From assembly GCF_039534915.1 (NCBI RefSeq), contig NZ_BAAAWE010000001.1:1302001-1366000 (forward strand): 64,000 nt of DNA, written 5' to 3'. The position numbers and the translations under genes were made by a program. Within the stretch, counting starts at the first letter, position 1. The number at the start of each line of letters is the position of its first letter. Below, one piece after another: positions 1 through 8,481 of the stretch. Source of the stretch: Streptomyces roseofulvus (GTDB lineage: Bacteria > Actinomycetota > Actinomycetes > Streptomycetales > Streptomycetaceae). A model generated the notes under the pieces. It ran no database searches. It worked only from the letters and a program-made list of their open reading frames with translations, and was not told the origin of the DNA.

Positions 1-1
1 C

Positions 2-550
2 ATCGATCTGAACGTGCGCTCCACGGTGCACTTGGCCAAGCGGCTGCTGCGGTCGATGGCCACGGCGGGCGCCGGGCGCGTGCTGATCACCTCCTCCATC
101 GCCGCCACCATGCCGGGTGCGTTCCAGGCCGTCTACAACGCCTCGAAGTCGTTCCTGCAGTCGTTCTCCCAGGCGTTGCAGAAGGAGCTCCGGGACACGC
201 CCCTGACGGTGACCGCCCTGATGCCCGGCCCCACCGCCACCGACTGCTTCCGCCGCGCCCACATGGAGGACACCAGGGTCGGCCGGGGCAGGAAGGCCGA
301 TCCCGCCCTGGTGGCCGCGCAGGGCCTCGACGCCCTCTTCGCCGGCAAGGACAAGGTCGTCGCCGGCACGCTGAGGACCAGGGCGCAGGCGGTGGCCGCC
401 GCGTTCCTGCCCGACCGCCTCAAGGCGGAACTCCACCGCCGGGTGGCCGAACCCGGATCCGCGGACCGCTCCCCCGCCCGGCGGGTCACGTCCGTCATCC
501 CCGGGCGGACGGCTCGTCCGCCGCGCGGTCGCCGCTCTCGCCGACGCTGA
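2..550 (+). CDS. Short-chain dehydrogenase, 5' end outside window
   Basis: This is the C-terminal 182 residues of an SDR-family NAD(P)-dependent oxidoreductase; the Rossmann start lies left of the window. The frame is open from the first bases. The catalytic Ser (I-T-S-S, visible residues 29-32) and the Y-x-x-x-K pair (Tyr45, Lys49 in YNASK) are present, followed by the usual P-G-P-T loop. After about visible residue 150 the sequence becomes Arg/Pro-rich (PGRTARPPRGRRSRRR). It overlaps antisense the coding remnant at 495-620, so the original stop was probably lost or displaced. The substrate cannot be deduced. Confidence 0.8.
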   Translation: MDLNVRSTVHLAKRLLRSMATAGAGRVLITSSIAATMPGAFQAVYNASKSFLQSFSQALQKELRDTPLTVTALMPGPTATDCFRRAHMEDTRVGRGRKADPALVAAQGLDALFAGKDKVVAGTLRTRAQAVAAAFLPDRLKAELHRRVAEPGSADRSPARRVTSVIPGRTARPPRGRRSRRR

Positions 551-620
551 CCAGACCGGTCTCGTAGGCGACGATGACGGCCTGCGCGCGGTCGCGCAGC
601 CGGAGCTTGGCGAGGATGCG
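495..620 (-). pseudogene. C-terminal remnant of a LuxR/NarL-type response regulator
   Basis: On the minus strand the frame ending at 495 reads RILAKLRLRDRAQAVIVAY followed by ETGLV. This is the last helix of a NarL/FixJ HTH domain (family pattern: sRiLaKLgLRDRvQAVvlAYEtGlv). Homology stops near position 620. Upstream, where the receiver domain should be, lies the tail of an FtsX permease on the other strand. There is no start codon, so it cannot make a functional protein. It marks one side of a deletion junction. Confidence 0.7.
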
Positions 621-771
621 GCGGCTGCCCGCCTCCGTCATCGACGTGTACGGCGCGGGCACGCTCGTCGCGCTCGCCCTGGGCGGCCTGCTCATCGCCC
701 TCCTCGGCGCCCTCCTCCCGGCCGGCTGGGCGGCCAGGACGCGCACGGCGACCGCCCTGCGCACCGAGTAG
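620..771 (+). pseudogene. C-terminal remnant of an FtsX-type ABC permease
   Basis: The plus frame ending with TAG at 771 encodes a single hydrophobic helix (TLVALALGGLLIALLGALLP) followed by AGWAARTRTATALRTE. This is the hallmark end of FtsX/MacB-type permeases: last membrane segment, then P-A-x-x-A-A-r-x-x-x-x-x-a-L-R-x-E. Similarity begins just right of position 620, where the response-regulator remnant ends. About 45 residues of a normally 400-800 residue protein remain, so it is non-functional. Confidence 0.7.
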
Positions 772-845
772 GCCGCGGACGCGCGCGGGAGGCCGACGGC
801 GGGCGGACCGCCGCCGGCCTCGCCGCCGCGGGGGCGGGACCACCG

Positions 846-1019
846 TCAGGCCCCGCCGTGCGCCGTCGTCCCGAGGGCCTCGAAGCGGGTGGAGGCGCTC
901 CGCCGCGGCAGGCGGTAGACCTCGCGCCCGGTGACGGCGTACAGGATGGTGGCGTCGCGGACGGCCCCGGTGTCGAGGTTCGGGGCGGAGACGCCGTGGT
1001 CGGTGGCGGGTCCGCTCAT
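846..1019 (-). pseudogene. 57-codon remnant of a siderophore amine N-hydroxylase
   Basis: This small ORF is the last gene of the siderophore operon; its ATG overlaps the acetyltransferase stop (ATGA), as the other joints do. After eight residues it reads HGVSAPNL...AVRDATILYAVTGREVY, which resembles the C-terminus of IucD/RhbE/DesB-type lysine or diaminopropane N-monooxygenases (family pattern: tHGl-sP-NLs-gAvRnA-Ii-aitGREVY). The FAD and NADPH domains (about 370 residues) are absent. The simplest reading is an in-frame internal deletion that fused the original start to the original C-terminus. In rhizobactin/aerobactin-type loci the N-hydroxylase sits next to the acetyltransferase. The alternative is an unrelated small protein. 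The assignment rests on remembered family patterns. Confidence 0.6.
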
Positions 1020-1600
1020 CGGGGCATGTCCTGCGGCGTGCGCGGGCGGATCATCAGGGCGGCGGTCTTGTCGGGGAACGCGACCTCGCCGGCGGGCCGG
1101 AAGCCGGCGGCCTCGAAGGCCCTGAGCGAGGGGCCGTTGTGCACGTCGGGCTCGGCGACCACGCGGGTGCAGGCGGCGTCCGCGGCGAGCAGGCCGTCGG
1201 CGAGGGCCCGCAGCAGCGTCCGGCCGAGGCCCCGCCCGGTGCGCCCGGCCTCGCCGATGGCGATGTGGACGCCGAGGTCGTGGGGCAGCTCGGGGTAGTG
1301 GCCGGCGAGCCGGTCCCGTAAGACCCGGTACACCTCGATGTACGCGAGCGGTTCGCCGTCCAGGTCGACGAGGACGGGCAGGATCGCGTCGCCGGCCAGA
1401 TGGCCGGCGATCTCCTCGTGCCAGCGCTCGCGGGGCCACGCCTGGTGCCAGTACGCGTCGATGTGCGGGGCCTGCATCCAGCCGTGCACGAGGTCCAGGT
1501 CGGCGCCCTCGGCGCGGGCGACGCGGGCCGTCCAGCGGCCGGGCAGCACGGGCAGCGGCGGTCCGGGGACGGTGGCGCCGCCCTGCTCGACGGTGCTCAT
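1016..1600 (-). CDS. GNAT acetyltransferase of siderophore biosynthesis (IucB/RhbD type)
   Basis: A 194-residue N-acyltransferase expected to acetylate an N-hydroxylated diamine during hydroxamate siderophore assembly. The C-terminal two thirds carry the GNAT fold: the acetyl-CoA loop (GRTGRGLGRTLLRAL, R-x-x-G-x-G/A type), then VVAEPDVHNGPSLRAFEAAGF. The N-terminal W-x-H-x-x-W region (DAYWHQAWPRERWHEE) is typical of IucB/RhbD enzymes. The start at 1600 overlaps the upstream NIS synthetase stop by 4 bp, and its stop overlaps the N-hydroxylase remnant. With no N-hydroxylase in the operon its natural substrate is uncertain; it might acylate an unhydroxylated amine. Confidence 0.88.
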   Translation of the reverse strand: MSTVEQGGATVPGPPLPVLPGRWTARVARAEGADLDLVHGWMQAPHIDAYWHQAWPRERWHEEIAGHLAGDAILPVLVDLDGEPLAYIEVYRVLRDRLAGHYPELPHDLGVHIAIGEAGRTGRGLGRTLLRALADGLLAADAACTRVVAEPDVHNGPSLRAFEAAGFRPAGEVAFPDKTAALMIRPRTPQDMPR

Positions 1601-3381
1601 CGGGCGGCCTCCCGCAGGGGGTTGGGGGCGTCGAGGTAGACGGACTGGGCATCGAGCGGGGCGAGGACCTCGTCGATGCCGTGCAGCCGGGTGAGCAGGT
1701 TGCCCTTGCACGGCAGGGTGTCCGCGGTGAGCCAGCGGCGGGCGAGCCGGTCGCCGTCGGGGCCGGCCGCGGCGAGGGCGGGGAGCGCGGCGCGGAGCCG
1801 TTCGGCGAGGACGGCGAGCAGTCTCCGCTCGTCGGCGAGGCCGTCGACGGCGAGGCAGCCGACGACCGACAGGGCCTGGTTGCGCAGCAGGTAGTACGAG
1901 AGCCGGTCGTCGACCAGGGCGTCGTCGACGACGGCGAGGGTGGAGGTGTCGGCGCCGAGCCGCTTCAGGAGCGCGGGCAGGTGCGAACCGGCCAGGTAGT
2001 AGCCCTGGTTGTCGCGGAAGGCTGCGCCGGTGACCCGGCCGCGTTCGTCCAGGCGGACGAGGGTGTTCTGCTGGTGGGCCTCCAGGCCGATGCCGGTGGC
2101 GGCGTACAGGTGGAGCATGGGGACGAGGACGTGGTCGGTGTAGTCGGCCGTCCACCGCTCGGCCGCGCCGGGGCCGAGGGTGGCGACGAGCTCGCCGAGG
2201 GCGCTGCGGCCGAGGCCGGGGCGGGGCGCCACGAGGCCCACCAGGCAGCGCAACCGGTCGATGTCCCGGGGGACTTCGCGGACGGCGACGTCGAGGCCGG
2301 TGACCTCGGGGCCCTCGGGGCGGCCCGGTTCGTCGACGGCGATCCAGGCGGGGTCGCGGGTGATGGCGAAGCCCGGGTGGGCGGCGAAAGTGTCGTCCGC
2401 GTGTCCGGCGTCGAGGAGGCGGTTGATCTCCAGTCCGCGGCGGAGTTCGGTACGGGTGGACTCGCGGCGCGAGTTGGTGAGCCGCAGTCCGAGGGAGAGC
2501 TTCAGCATCACGTCGGCGTCCGGCCGGTAGACGGTCCGCACGCTGGACGTCGGCCACCAGGCGGGGCCGAGCTCGCCGAGCGGTTCCAGGGCGCCGGAGG
2601 CGAGGAGCGCCCGGACGCGGGGCCGGTGGGCCAGGTCGCGGGCCTGCCAGGGGTGGGCGGGGATGAGCACCCGGCCGTCGTCGGGGCGGTGTCCGGCGAG
2701 GTCGGCGAGGAGGGCGACGGCGTCGCGGCCGGCCAGCGAGGGCGCGCCGTCGACGGCGTCGTGGGAGACCACGGAGGGGTCGGCGGCGAACCAGTGCAGC
2801 CGGAAGGAGCCGCGCAGTTCGGGCGAGAAGGCGCGGGCGTCGTGGTCGGAGACGCCGTCCCGGCTCTTGGGCGCGGGGTGGTTCAGGTGGCCGAGGAGGA
2901 GGGACTGTTCGGCGTCGAGGAAGCCGTCCACGCCGGGCGGCGGCGCGGGGTGGGCGCGGCGGTCGTCGATGAACGCGGCGACCCTGCGGACGGATTCGGC
3001 GGTGCGCTCGACGAGGTCGGCGACCTCTCCGGCGGGGACTCCCCCGGGCCGGCCGCCGCCGCGCACGGCGGCCTCGGTGGAGAGCAGGGCGACGGCGGTC
3101 ACCGGGTCGGCGGTGTCGCCGAGCGGGCCGCCGGGGCCCTCGAGACGGGTGGGGCCGAAGCGGTGCCAGCCGGTGGGCGAGCGGTGGGTGACCTCGGTGA
3201 CGAGGGCCAGTCCCGCGGTGGGCAGCTCGACCCGGAGGGGGCCGGCGGCGACGGGGGTGTGGGTCTCGCGCAGCCAGCAGCGCAACAGCGCCTCGATGTG
3301 GGCGTGTTCGGAGGCGCCGCGGGCGTCTCGGGCGTGCAGGGGGTCGGCCTGGGTGGGGGGCGCCGTGGTGGTGGTGCTCAT
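1597..3381 (-). CDS. IucA/IucC-family NIS siderophore synthetase, RhbC/IucA-like
   Basis: A 594-residue ATP-dependent NRPS-independent siderophore synthetase that condenses a carboxylate (citrate-type) with an amine. Seen: the conserved LIPAHPWQ segment about one third in, MLKLSLGLRLTNSRR, then the active-site elements HQQNTLVRLD and FRDNQGYY near the C-terminus. HQQN plus RDNQGYY is the IucA/RhbC form, distinct from the HGQN/KDF form of the other synthetase here. The chosen ATG at 3381 overlaps the decarboxylase stop (ATGA), so the genes are translationally coupled. Upstream in-frame codons belong to the decarboxylase region and are not used. Confidence 0.93.
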   Translation of the reverse strand: MSTTTTAPPTQADPLHARDARGASEHAHIEALLRCWLRETHTPVAAGPLRVELPTAGLALVTEVTHRSPTGWHRFGPTRLEGPGGPLGDTADPVTAVALLSTEAAVRGGGRPGGVPAGEVADLVERTAESVRRVAAFIDDRRAHPAPPPGVDGFLDAEQSLLLGHLNHPAPKSRDGVSDHDARAFSPELRGSFRLHWFAADPSVVSHDAVDGAPSLAGRDAVALLADLAGHRPDDGRVLIPAHPWQARDLAHRPRVRALLASGALEPLGELGPAWWPTSSVRTVYRPDADVMLKLSLGLRLTNSRRESTRTELRRGLEINRLLDAGHADDTFAAHPGFAITRDPAWIAVDEPGRPEGPEVTGLDVAVREVPRDIDRLRCLVGLVAPRPGLGRSALGELVATLGPGAAERWTADYTDHVLVPMLHLYAATGIGLEAHQQNTLVRLDERGRVTGAAFRDNQGYYLAGSHLPALLKRLGADTSTLAVVDDALVDDRLSYYLLRNQALSVVGCLAVDGLADERRLLAVLAERLRAALPALAAAGPDGDRLARRWLTADTLPCKGNLLTRLHGIDEVLAPLDAQSVYLDAPNPLREAAR

Positions 3382-4919
3382 GCGGCGTCGTCCTCCTTGA
3401 TGAGTCGTGCGCAGGTGCGGCCGGCGTCGAGGACGGCGTCCACGAGGGCGTCGATGTCGTCGGTGGTGGCGGTGGGGTTGAGCAGGGTGAACTTCAGGCA
3501 GACCCGCTTGGGCGTGCCGGGGCCGTCGGTGGCGGCCTCGGTGCGTCCGATGAGCGCGGTGCCGGTCTCCAGGAGGTGGCGGCGGAGGGCGGCGTTGAAG
3601 GCGTCGGCGGCGGCCGGGTCGGCGGTGCGGTGGCGGAAGAGGACGGTGGTGAGTTCGGCGGGGGCGACCAGTTCGAGCTCGGGCTCGGCCTGGATGCGGC
3701 GTTCGGCGTGCCGGGCGAGGTCGTGGCAGGTGTCGACCATCCGGCCCAGGCCGGCGCGGCCGTAGGTGAGGAGGGTGGCGGCGGCCTTCACGGCGTCGGG
3801 GCGCCGGGTGGTCTGGAGGCTGCGGCCGAGCAGTCCGTCGTAGCCGGCCTCGGAGTCGTCGACGGGGTTGAGGTAGGCGACCTGGCGGTCGAGGGCGGTG
3901 AAGGCGGTGGTGTCGGAGACGAGGAGCACGCCGGCGGCGGCCGGCTGCCAGCCGATCTTGTGCAGGTCGAGGGTGATCGAGTCGGCCAGTTCCAGGCCGG
4001 CGAGGCGGTCGGCGAGCCGGTCGGAGAAGAGGGCACCGAAGCCGTAGGCGGCGTCGACGTGCGTCCACATGCCGTGTCCGGCGGCGATCTCGGCGATCTG
4101 CGGGAGGGGGTCGACGGAGCCGAAGTCGGTGGTGCCGGCGGTGGCGACGACGGCGACGGGGGTGCGGTCGGGGCCGAGTGCGCCGAGGGCGGCGCGCAGG
4201 GCGTCGGGGCGCATGCGGCGCCGGTCGTCGACGGGGACGGGGTGGACGGCGGCCTCGCCGAGTCCGAGGGCGGCGCAGGCCCGGTGGGTGGAGAAGTGGG
4301 CGAGTTCGGAGCAGAAGACGACCGGTCCGGGCAGGGCGGCGACGCCCTGGTCGCGGGCGTCGATGCCGCGCCGGTGGGCGGCGGCGTCACGGGCGAGGAG
4401 CAGCCCCATCAGGTTGGAGAGGGAGCCGCCCGGGGTGAGGACGCCGTCGGCGCGCTCGCCGAGTCCGGCGAGGCCGGTCAGGGCGCCGATGAGCCAGCGT
4501 TCGACGGCGAGGGCGGAGGGGCCGGAGTCGTAGGTGTCGAGGGAGGCGTTGCCGGCGCTCGCGAGGACGTCGGCGGCGACCGCGACCGACAGCGCGGGCG
4601 GCTGGAGGTGGGCGGCGGCGCGGGGGTGGGACAGGTCGATGCCGTGCTCGACGAGGACGGTGGCGAGCAGGCCGAGGGCGGCGTCGGCGCCGAGTCCTTC
4701 GGCGGGGAGTTCGGCCGGGCCGAGCGCGTGCGCGGCGGCGGCGAGCACCTCGGTGGGTGTGCCGGCGGGGAGCGGGCCGAGGGGGCGGCGGGCCTTGGCG
4801 GCGGCGTCGACGGCACCGTCCAGGCGGGCGAGGACGTCGGCGAGGCCGGCGCGGGAGCCGGCGAGGAGCGGCGGCTGCGGGTCGGTCCGTGCGGGCAGGG
4901 TGCGGGTCGGGGGTGTCAC
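3378..4919 (-). CDS. PLP-dependent group II decarboxylase (diaminobutyrate/lysine type)
   Basis: A 513-residue pyridoxal-phosphate decarboxylase expected to supply the diamine backbone (1,3-diaminopropane from 2,4-diaminobutyrate, or cadaverine from lysine). The group II signature is intact: GGSLSNLMGLLLARD, the HVDAAYG motif and the PLP lysine in SITLDLHKIGWQP. The position beside RhbC/RhbD-like genes matches RhbB. No diaminobutyrate aminotransferase (RhbA) is present, which leaves lysine possible, as for DesA. It lies 12 bp after the first synthetase gene and overlaps the next by 4 bp. Confidence 0.9.
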   Translation of the reverse strand: MTPPTRTLPARTDPQPPLLAGSRAGLADVLARLDGAVDAAAKARRPLGPLPAGTPTEVLAAAAHALGPAELPAEGLGADAALGLLATVLVEHGIDLSHPRAAAHLQPPALSVAVAADVLASAGNASLDTYDSGPSALAVERWLIGALTGLAGLGERADGVLTPGGSLSNLMGLLLARDAAAHRRGIDARDQGVAALPGPVVFCSELAHFSTHRACAALGLGEAAVHPVPVDDRRRMRPDALRAALGALGPDRTPVAVVATAGTTDFGSVDPLPQIAEIAAGHGMWTHVDAAYGFGALFSDRLADRLAGLELADSITLDLHKIGWQPAAAGVLLVSDTTAFTALDRQVAYLNPVDDSEAGYDGLLGRSLQTTRRPDAVKAAATLLTYGRAGLGRMVDTCHDLARHAERRIQAEPELELVAPAELTTVLFRHRTADPAAADAFNAALRRHLLETGTALIGRTEAATDGPGTPKRVCLKFTLLNPTATTDDIDALVDAVLDAGRTCARLIKEDDAA

Positions 4920-4931
4920 GGCCGGTGCTCC

Positions 4932-6743
4932 TCAGCCTTCTGCGAGCGGGTTGGGGTGGGTGCCGTTCGGGAACAGCGCGTGGCGCAGGGCGCGGTCGCC
5001 GTAGCGGGTGACGACGACGCGGTCGCGGTTGAGCCCGTAGCGGGGGATCTCGGGGGTGAGCAGGTCGTATTCGGCGAATCGTTCCGCCAGCTCGGGGAAG
5101 CGCTTCTGGAAGTCGAGGATCGTCTGCCGGACCAGTCGCCAGAAGGTCTTCTCGGGGACGCCGAGCTGGTCGGCGCAGAGGGGCGCCAGATAGCGGAAGT
5201 GGCCGACGAAGACCTGGTCGACCACGTGCTGCTTGATGACGGAGGGGTGTTTGCGGGGCAGCACGTGGTCGTGGCCGTCGGGCTCGGGGCCGCGTTCGGG
5301 GACGTCGGTGAAGGAGACGCAGACGTCGTCGACGAAGTCCTTGAGGTAGAGCCGGGCCGGGACGTCGTGGTCGTCGTAGCCGATGAGGGTGTTCTGGCCG
5401 TGCGGGTTGAAGGTGACGCCGTACCGGTAGAGCACGTGCATGACCGGCACGAGGAGGGTGTCGAAGAGGCGCCGCAGCCACTCCTCCGGGTCGAGGCCGG
5501 AGGTGCGGACGAGTTCGGCGACGAAGGCGGTGCCGGCGCTGTCGACGTGCAGGAGCGAGGCGAAGGTGCGGACCCGTTCGCCGGGGTCCCGGCGGGCCGA
5601 GACGGAGTCGCGCCAGATGCAGCCCAGGGTCTCCAGGTGCTGGTACGGCGCCTGCTCGAGGGTGGAGAGGTAGGGGTGGCGGACCGTCACGGAGGCGACC
5701 TCGCCGAGGAAGGCGGTCCGGCACTCGTCGGTGAGGAACGGGTCGCGCTCGACGAGTCCGCGCAGCCACTGGGTGACGACGGGGGCGCCCATGGTGCAGT
5801 GCGGCGGGATGCCGCGCCAGACCAGGGTGTTGAGGATCTTCAGCGGGAGTTTGACGTCGTACCGGTCGGGCGTGGTGACGTTGGCCATCGTCCGGATGGA
5901 CTGGCCGGGCAGGTACGCGTCGGGGCTCTCGCCGAGCGGGATGATCCGGCGCTGGGCCACGTCGGCGGCGTGCAGGGTCTGCACGGCGTGGTCCCACTGC
6001 CAGGGGTGCACGGGCATCCAGACGTAGCCCTGCGGGTCGACGCCCGCCGCGGTCAGGACCGCCGTGAAGCGGGTCCGGGTCTCCTCGTCCAACTCCCTTT
6101 CCAGGACGCTTTTTTCGGACAGTTCCGAGGTGCCACGGAACTCGGCGAGGCCGCGGTGGACGGCGACCCACAGGAGGTGCAGGGTCCGGGCGGACTCGGG
6201 GGCGTAGGCGCGGACGTCGGTGGCCGAGAAGCCGATGCGCCCCTTGTTGGCGACGAGGAGGTTGTGCCCGGTCATGCGGCACTCCAGCTCGGCGTGGTCG
6301 AGGGCCCGCAGTTCGGCGGCGGTCTCGCCGCCGTGGGTGAGGCGGGCGGCGTCGACGGCGAGGGTGGCGGAGAGCTCGGTGAAGTAGGTGGCGAGGGTGG
6401 AGGGGTCGCTGTCGAGGGTGGTGGCGGCCTCCATGAGGAACTGCAGGGCGTCCCAGGCGGGTTGGGCGATGGAGTTGCCGAGCATGCTGGTGGCGGTGCG
6501 GGTGATCGAGTCGGGGTCGACCCGGAGCCAGCCGAAGGCGCCGGGGCGGGCGCGGAAGGCGTAGGTGGTCCCGCTGGCGAGGCCGACGCGGTACTCCCCG
6601 TCGCCGGCGTCCTCCGCCTTCAGCATGTCCTCGAAACACCATTCGCCGATCGCCTTGGCGAGCAGGCGCCTGTTGGCCTCGCGCCAGGCGGCCGGGGCCA
6701 CGTCGGGCAGCGCGGGCACGGGGTGGTCGGCGGGGTGGGTCAT
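4932..6743 (-). CDS. IucA/IucC-family NIS siderophore synthetase, RhbF/DesD-like
   Basis: First gene of the iron-boxed biosynthetic operon, 603 residues. Seen: the WMPVHPWQWDH block, GQSIRTMANV, KLPLKILNTLVWRGIP, the active-site NPHGQNTLIGYD and LYLKDFVDDV. HGQN plus KDF is the form found in RhbF, AlcC and DesD, which perform the second (or iterative) amide-forming step. The ATG at 6743 lies 67 bp downstream of the iron box at 6811-6829, so DtxR-family repression by Fe(II) is expected. Together with the second synthetase this gives a two-arm citrate-type siderophore architecture. Confidence 0.93.
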   Translation of the reverse strand: MTHPADHPVPALPDVAPAAWREANRRLLAKAIGEWCFEDMLKAEDAGDGEYRVGLASGTTYAFRARPGAFGWLRVDPDSITRTATSMLGNSIAQPAWDALQFLMEAATTLDSDPSTLATYFTELSATLAVDAARLTHGGETAAELRALDHAELECRMTGHNLLVANKGRIGFSATDVRAYAPESARTLHLLWVAVHRGLAEFRGTSELSEKSVLERELDEETRTRFTAVLTAAGVDPQGYVWMPVHPWQWDHAVQTLHAADVAQRRIIPLGESPDAYLPGQSIRTMANVTTPDRYDVKLPLKILNTLVWRGIPPHCTMGAPVVTQWLRGLVERDPFLTDECRTAFLGEVASVTVRHPYLSTLEQAPYQHLETLGCIWRDSVSARRDPGERVRTFASLLHVDSAGTAFVAELVRTSGLDPEEWLRRLFDTLLVPVMHVLYRYGVTFNPHGQNTLIGYDDHDVPARLYLKDFVDDVCVSFTDVPERGPEPDGHDHVLPRKHPSVIKQHVVDQVFVGHFRYLAPLCADQLGVPEKTFWRLVRQTILDFQKRFPELAERFAEYDLLTPEIPRYGLNRDRVVVTRYGDRALRHALFPNGTHPNPLAEG

Positions 6744-6810
6744 CGGGCGGCTCCGGTGTCTGTCTGGATTCGGTCCGTTCGGGCGACGGGACGCCCAAAC
6801 GGCCGCTACA

Positions 6811-6829
6811 TTAGGTAAGCCTTACCTAA
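6811..6829. promoter_or_regulatory. Iron box (DtxR/IdeR/DmdR operator) between synthesis and export genes
   Basis: TTAGGTAAGCCTTACCTAA is a 9-1-9 perfect inverted repeat and a near-exact match to the actinobacterial iron box (TTAGGTTAGSCTAACCTAA). It sits in the 120-bp divergent gap, 67 bp before the NIS synthetase start and 34 bp before the MFS exporter start, so one operator probably controls both directions. Confidence 0.93.
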
Positions 6830-6863
6830 TGAGCAAGCTCAACTTTCGGCCACAGAAGGCGAG

Positions 6864-8453
6864 TTGACGCCCGAGGCGACGAGCCCCGCCGCCCGGAGCG
6901 GCTCGACCCGACCGCTCCCGGAGGTGTTCTCACCGGTGTCCTCCCGACGGCACGACCCCCGATGGACCTTCGCGCTCGTCAGCGCCGGCGGCGTCATGAT
7001 GACCCTGGACGTGACCGTCGTGAACGTCGCGCTCTCCGACGTCGCACGCGACCTGGAGACCGGCCTGGACCGGGTGCAGTGGACGGTGTCCGCGTACTCG
7101 CTGGCCTTCGGCGCGCTGCTGCTCACCGCCGGCGCCCTGTCCGACCGGCTCGGCCGCCGCGCCGTCTTCACGGCCGGAATGGTCCTCTTCACGCTCGCCT
7201 CCGCCGCCTGCGGCCTCGCCCCGGACGCCGGCGCCCTCATCGCCGCCCGGACCGCCCAGGGCCTCGGCGGGGCCATGGTGTTCGCGCCGACCCTCGCCCT
7301 GATCGCCGCCGCCTACGACGGTGCCCGGCGCCGGGCGGCGATCGCCGCGTACGCCCTCGTCGCCTCGGCCGCCGGCGCGCTCGGACCGATCGTCGGCGGC
7401 CTCCTCGTCACCGGTTTCGGCTGGCGGTGGATCTTCCTGGTCAACGTCCCCATCGGCCTGCTGGTGGTGGCCGGGGCGCTGCGCCGGATGCCCGGGGCCG
7501 CCGCGCCCGACGACGGCCGCCCGCGCGTCGACGTCCCGGGCGCGCTGCTCGCCGTCGGCACCCTCCTCGCCCTGCACTATCCGCTGGTCACCGGCCCCGA
7601 GGCCGGCTGGACGGCGCCGGAGGTGCTCGGCTCCGCCGGGGCGGGCGTGCTGCTCGCCGCGGCCCTGGTGGCCGTACAGCGGCGCGGCGGCGGGCTGGTC
7701 GACATGACGCTGCTGCGGATCCGGGCCTTCTCGGGCGCCGCCGTCCTCGGCTTCCTCGCCCGGCTGTCCAGCCTGGGCATGCTGGCCTTCCTCACCCTGT
7801 GGCTGCAGAGCACGTACGGGTACTCCCCGCTCCGCACCGGCCTGCTCCTGCTGCCCCTGACGGGCGGGCTGCTGATCACCGGCCTGTTCGTGAACGGACT
7901 CCAGAAGCGCTTCCCCGCGCACGTGCTGGTGGCCGCGGGCTTCGCCGCACAGGGCCTCGGGCTGCTCCTCCTCGCCCTGGCGGGGGCCGGCACCGGCCAG
8001 GCGGTCCTGGTCACCGGGCTCGCGCTGCTGGGCGCGGGCGGGGCCGTGATCTTCCCGCCCCTTATGGGCGTGGCGGTGGGGACCGTGCCCGAGGAGCGGG
8101 CCGGGATGGCCTCCGGGCTGACGAACGCCTGCTATCCGCTCGGCACCGCCACCGGCGTGGCCGTCTTCGGCGCGGTGTTCGCCGCCCGGCTGGACAGCGG
8201 CCTCGGGGCCGGTCCCACGGCCGCCGCGCCGGTGCGTGAGGCCGTCGAGACCGGCCGGTTCGACCTCCTCGCGCCGGCCCTGCGGGCTCCGGCGACGACG
8301 GCCTTCTCCGGTGCCTTCACCGCCGTCTGCCTGGCCGCCGCGCTGGTCTGCCTGCTCGGCGTGGCCGCCTCCCGCGCCCTCAGGCCCGACCCCGGTCCGT
8401 CCGGCGCCGTCCGGGAGCCGCGCCCCCGCGCCCGGGCCGCCCGCGCCTCCTGA
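6864..8453 (+). CDS. MFS drug/siderophore exporter, DHA2 family (14 TMS)
   Basis: A 529-residue proton-coupled exporter, most likely releasing the siderophore. The DHA2/EmrB pattern is clear: the first helix contains MMTLDVTVVNVALSDVA, motif A is DRLGRRAVF, and antiporter motif C lies in helix 5 (SAAGALGPIVGGLL). About 14 hydrophobic stretches follow. The frame opens with TTG at 6864 behind AGAAGG (spacing about 5); a GTG some 60 bp further is an alternative that keeps all helices. It is divergent from the biosynthetic operon and shares its iron box. Convergent with the importer genes. Confidence 0.9.
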   Translation: MTPEATSPAARSGSTRPLPEVFSPVSSRRHDPRWTFALVSAGGVMMTLDVTVVNVALSDVARDLETGLDRVQWTVSAYSLAFGALLLTAGALSDRLGRRAVFTAGMVLFTLASAACGLAPDAGALIAARTAQGLGGAMVFAPTLALIAAAYDGARRRAAIAAYALVASAAGALGPIVGGLLVTGFGWRWIFLVNVPIGLLVVAGALRRMPGAAAPDDGRPRVDVPGALLAVGTLLALHYPLVTGPEAGWTAPEVLGSAGAGVLLAAALVAVQRRGGGLVDMTLLRIRAFSGAAVLGFLARLSSLGMLAFLTLWLQSTYGYSPLRTGLLLLPLTGGLLITGLFVNGLQKRFPAHVLVAAGFAAQGLGLLLLALAGAGTGQAVLVTGLALLGAGGAVIFPPLMGVAVGTVPEERAGMASGLTNACYPLGTATGVAVFGAVFAARLDSGLGAGPTAAAPVREAVETGRFDLLAPALRAPATTAFSGAFTAVCLAAALVCLLGVAASRALRPDPGPSGAVREPRPRARAARAS

Positions 8454-8481
8454 GGCACCGGCGGCCCGGACGGGGGGCGGG

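Noticed and set aside
3576..6818. A very long open frame antisense to the NIS synthetase and decarboxylase genes.
   Set aside because: Its product is Gly/Glu/Val-rich low-complexity sequence, the usual mirror of high-GC3 genes; the minus-strand genes have clear families.
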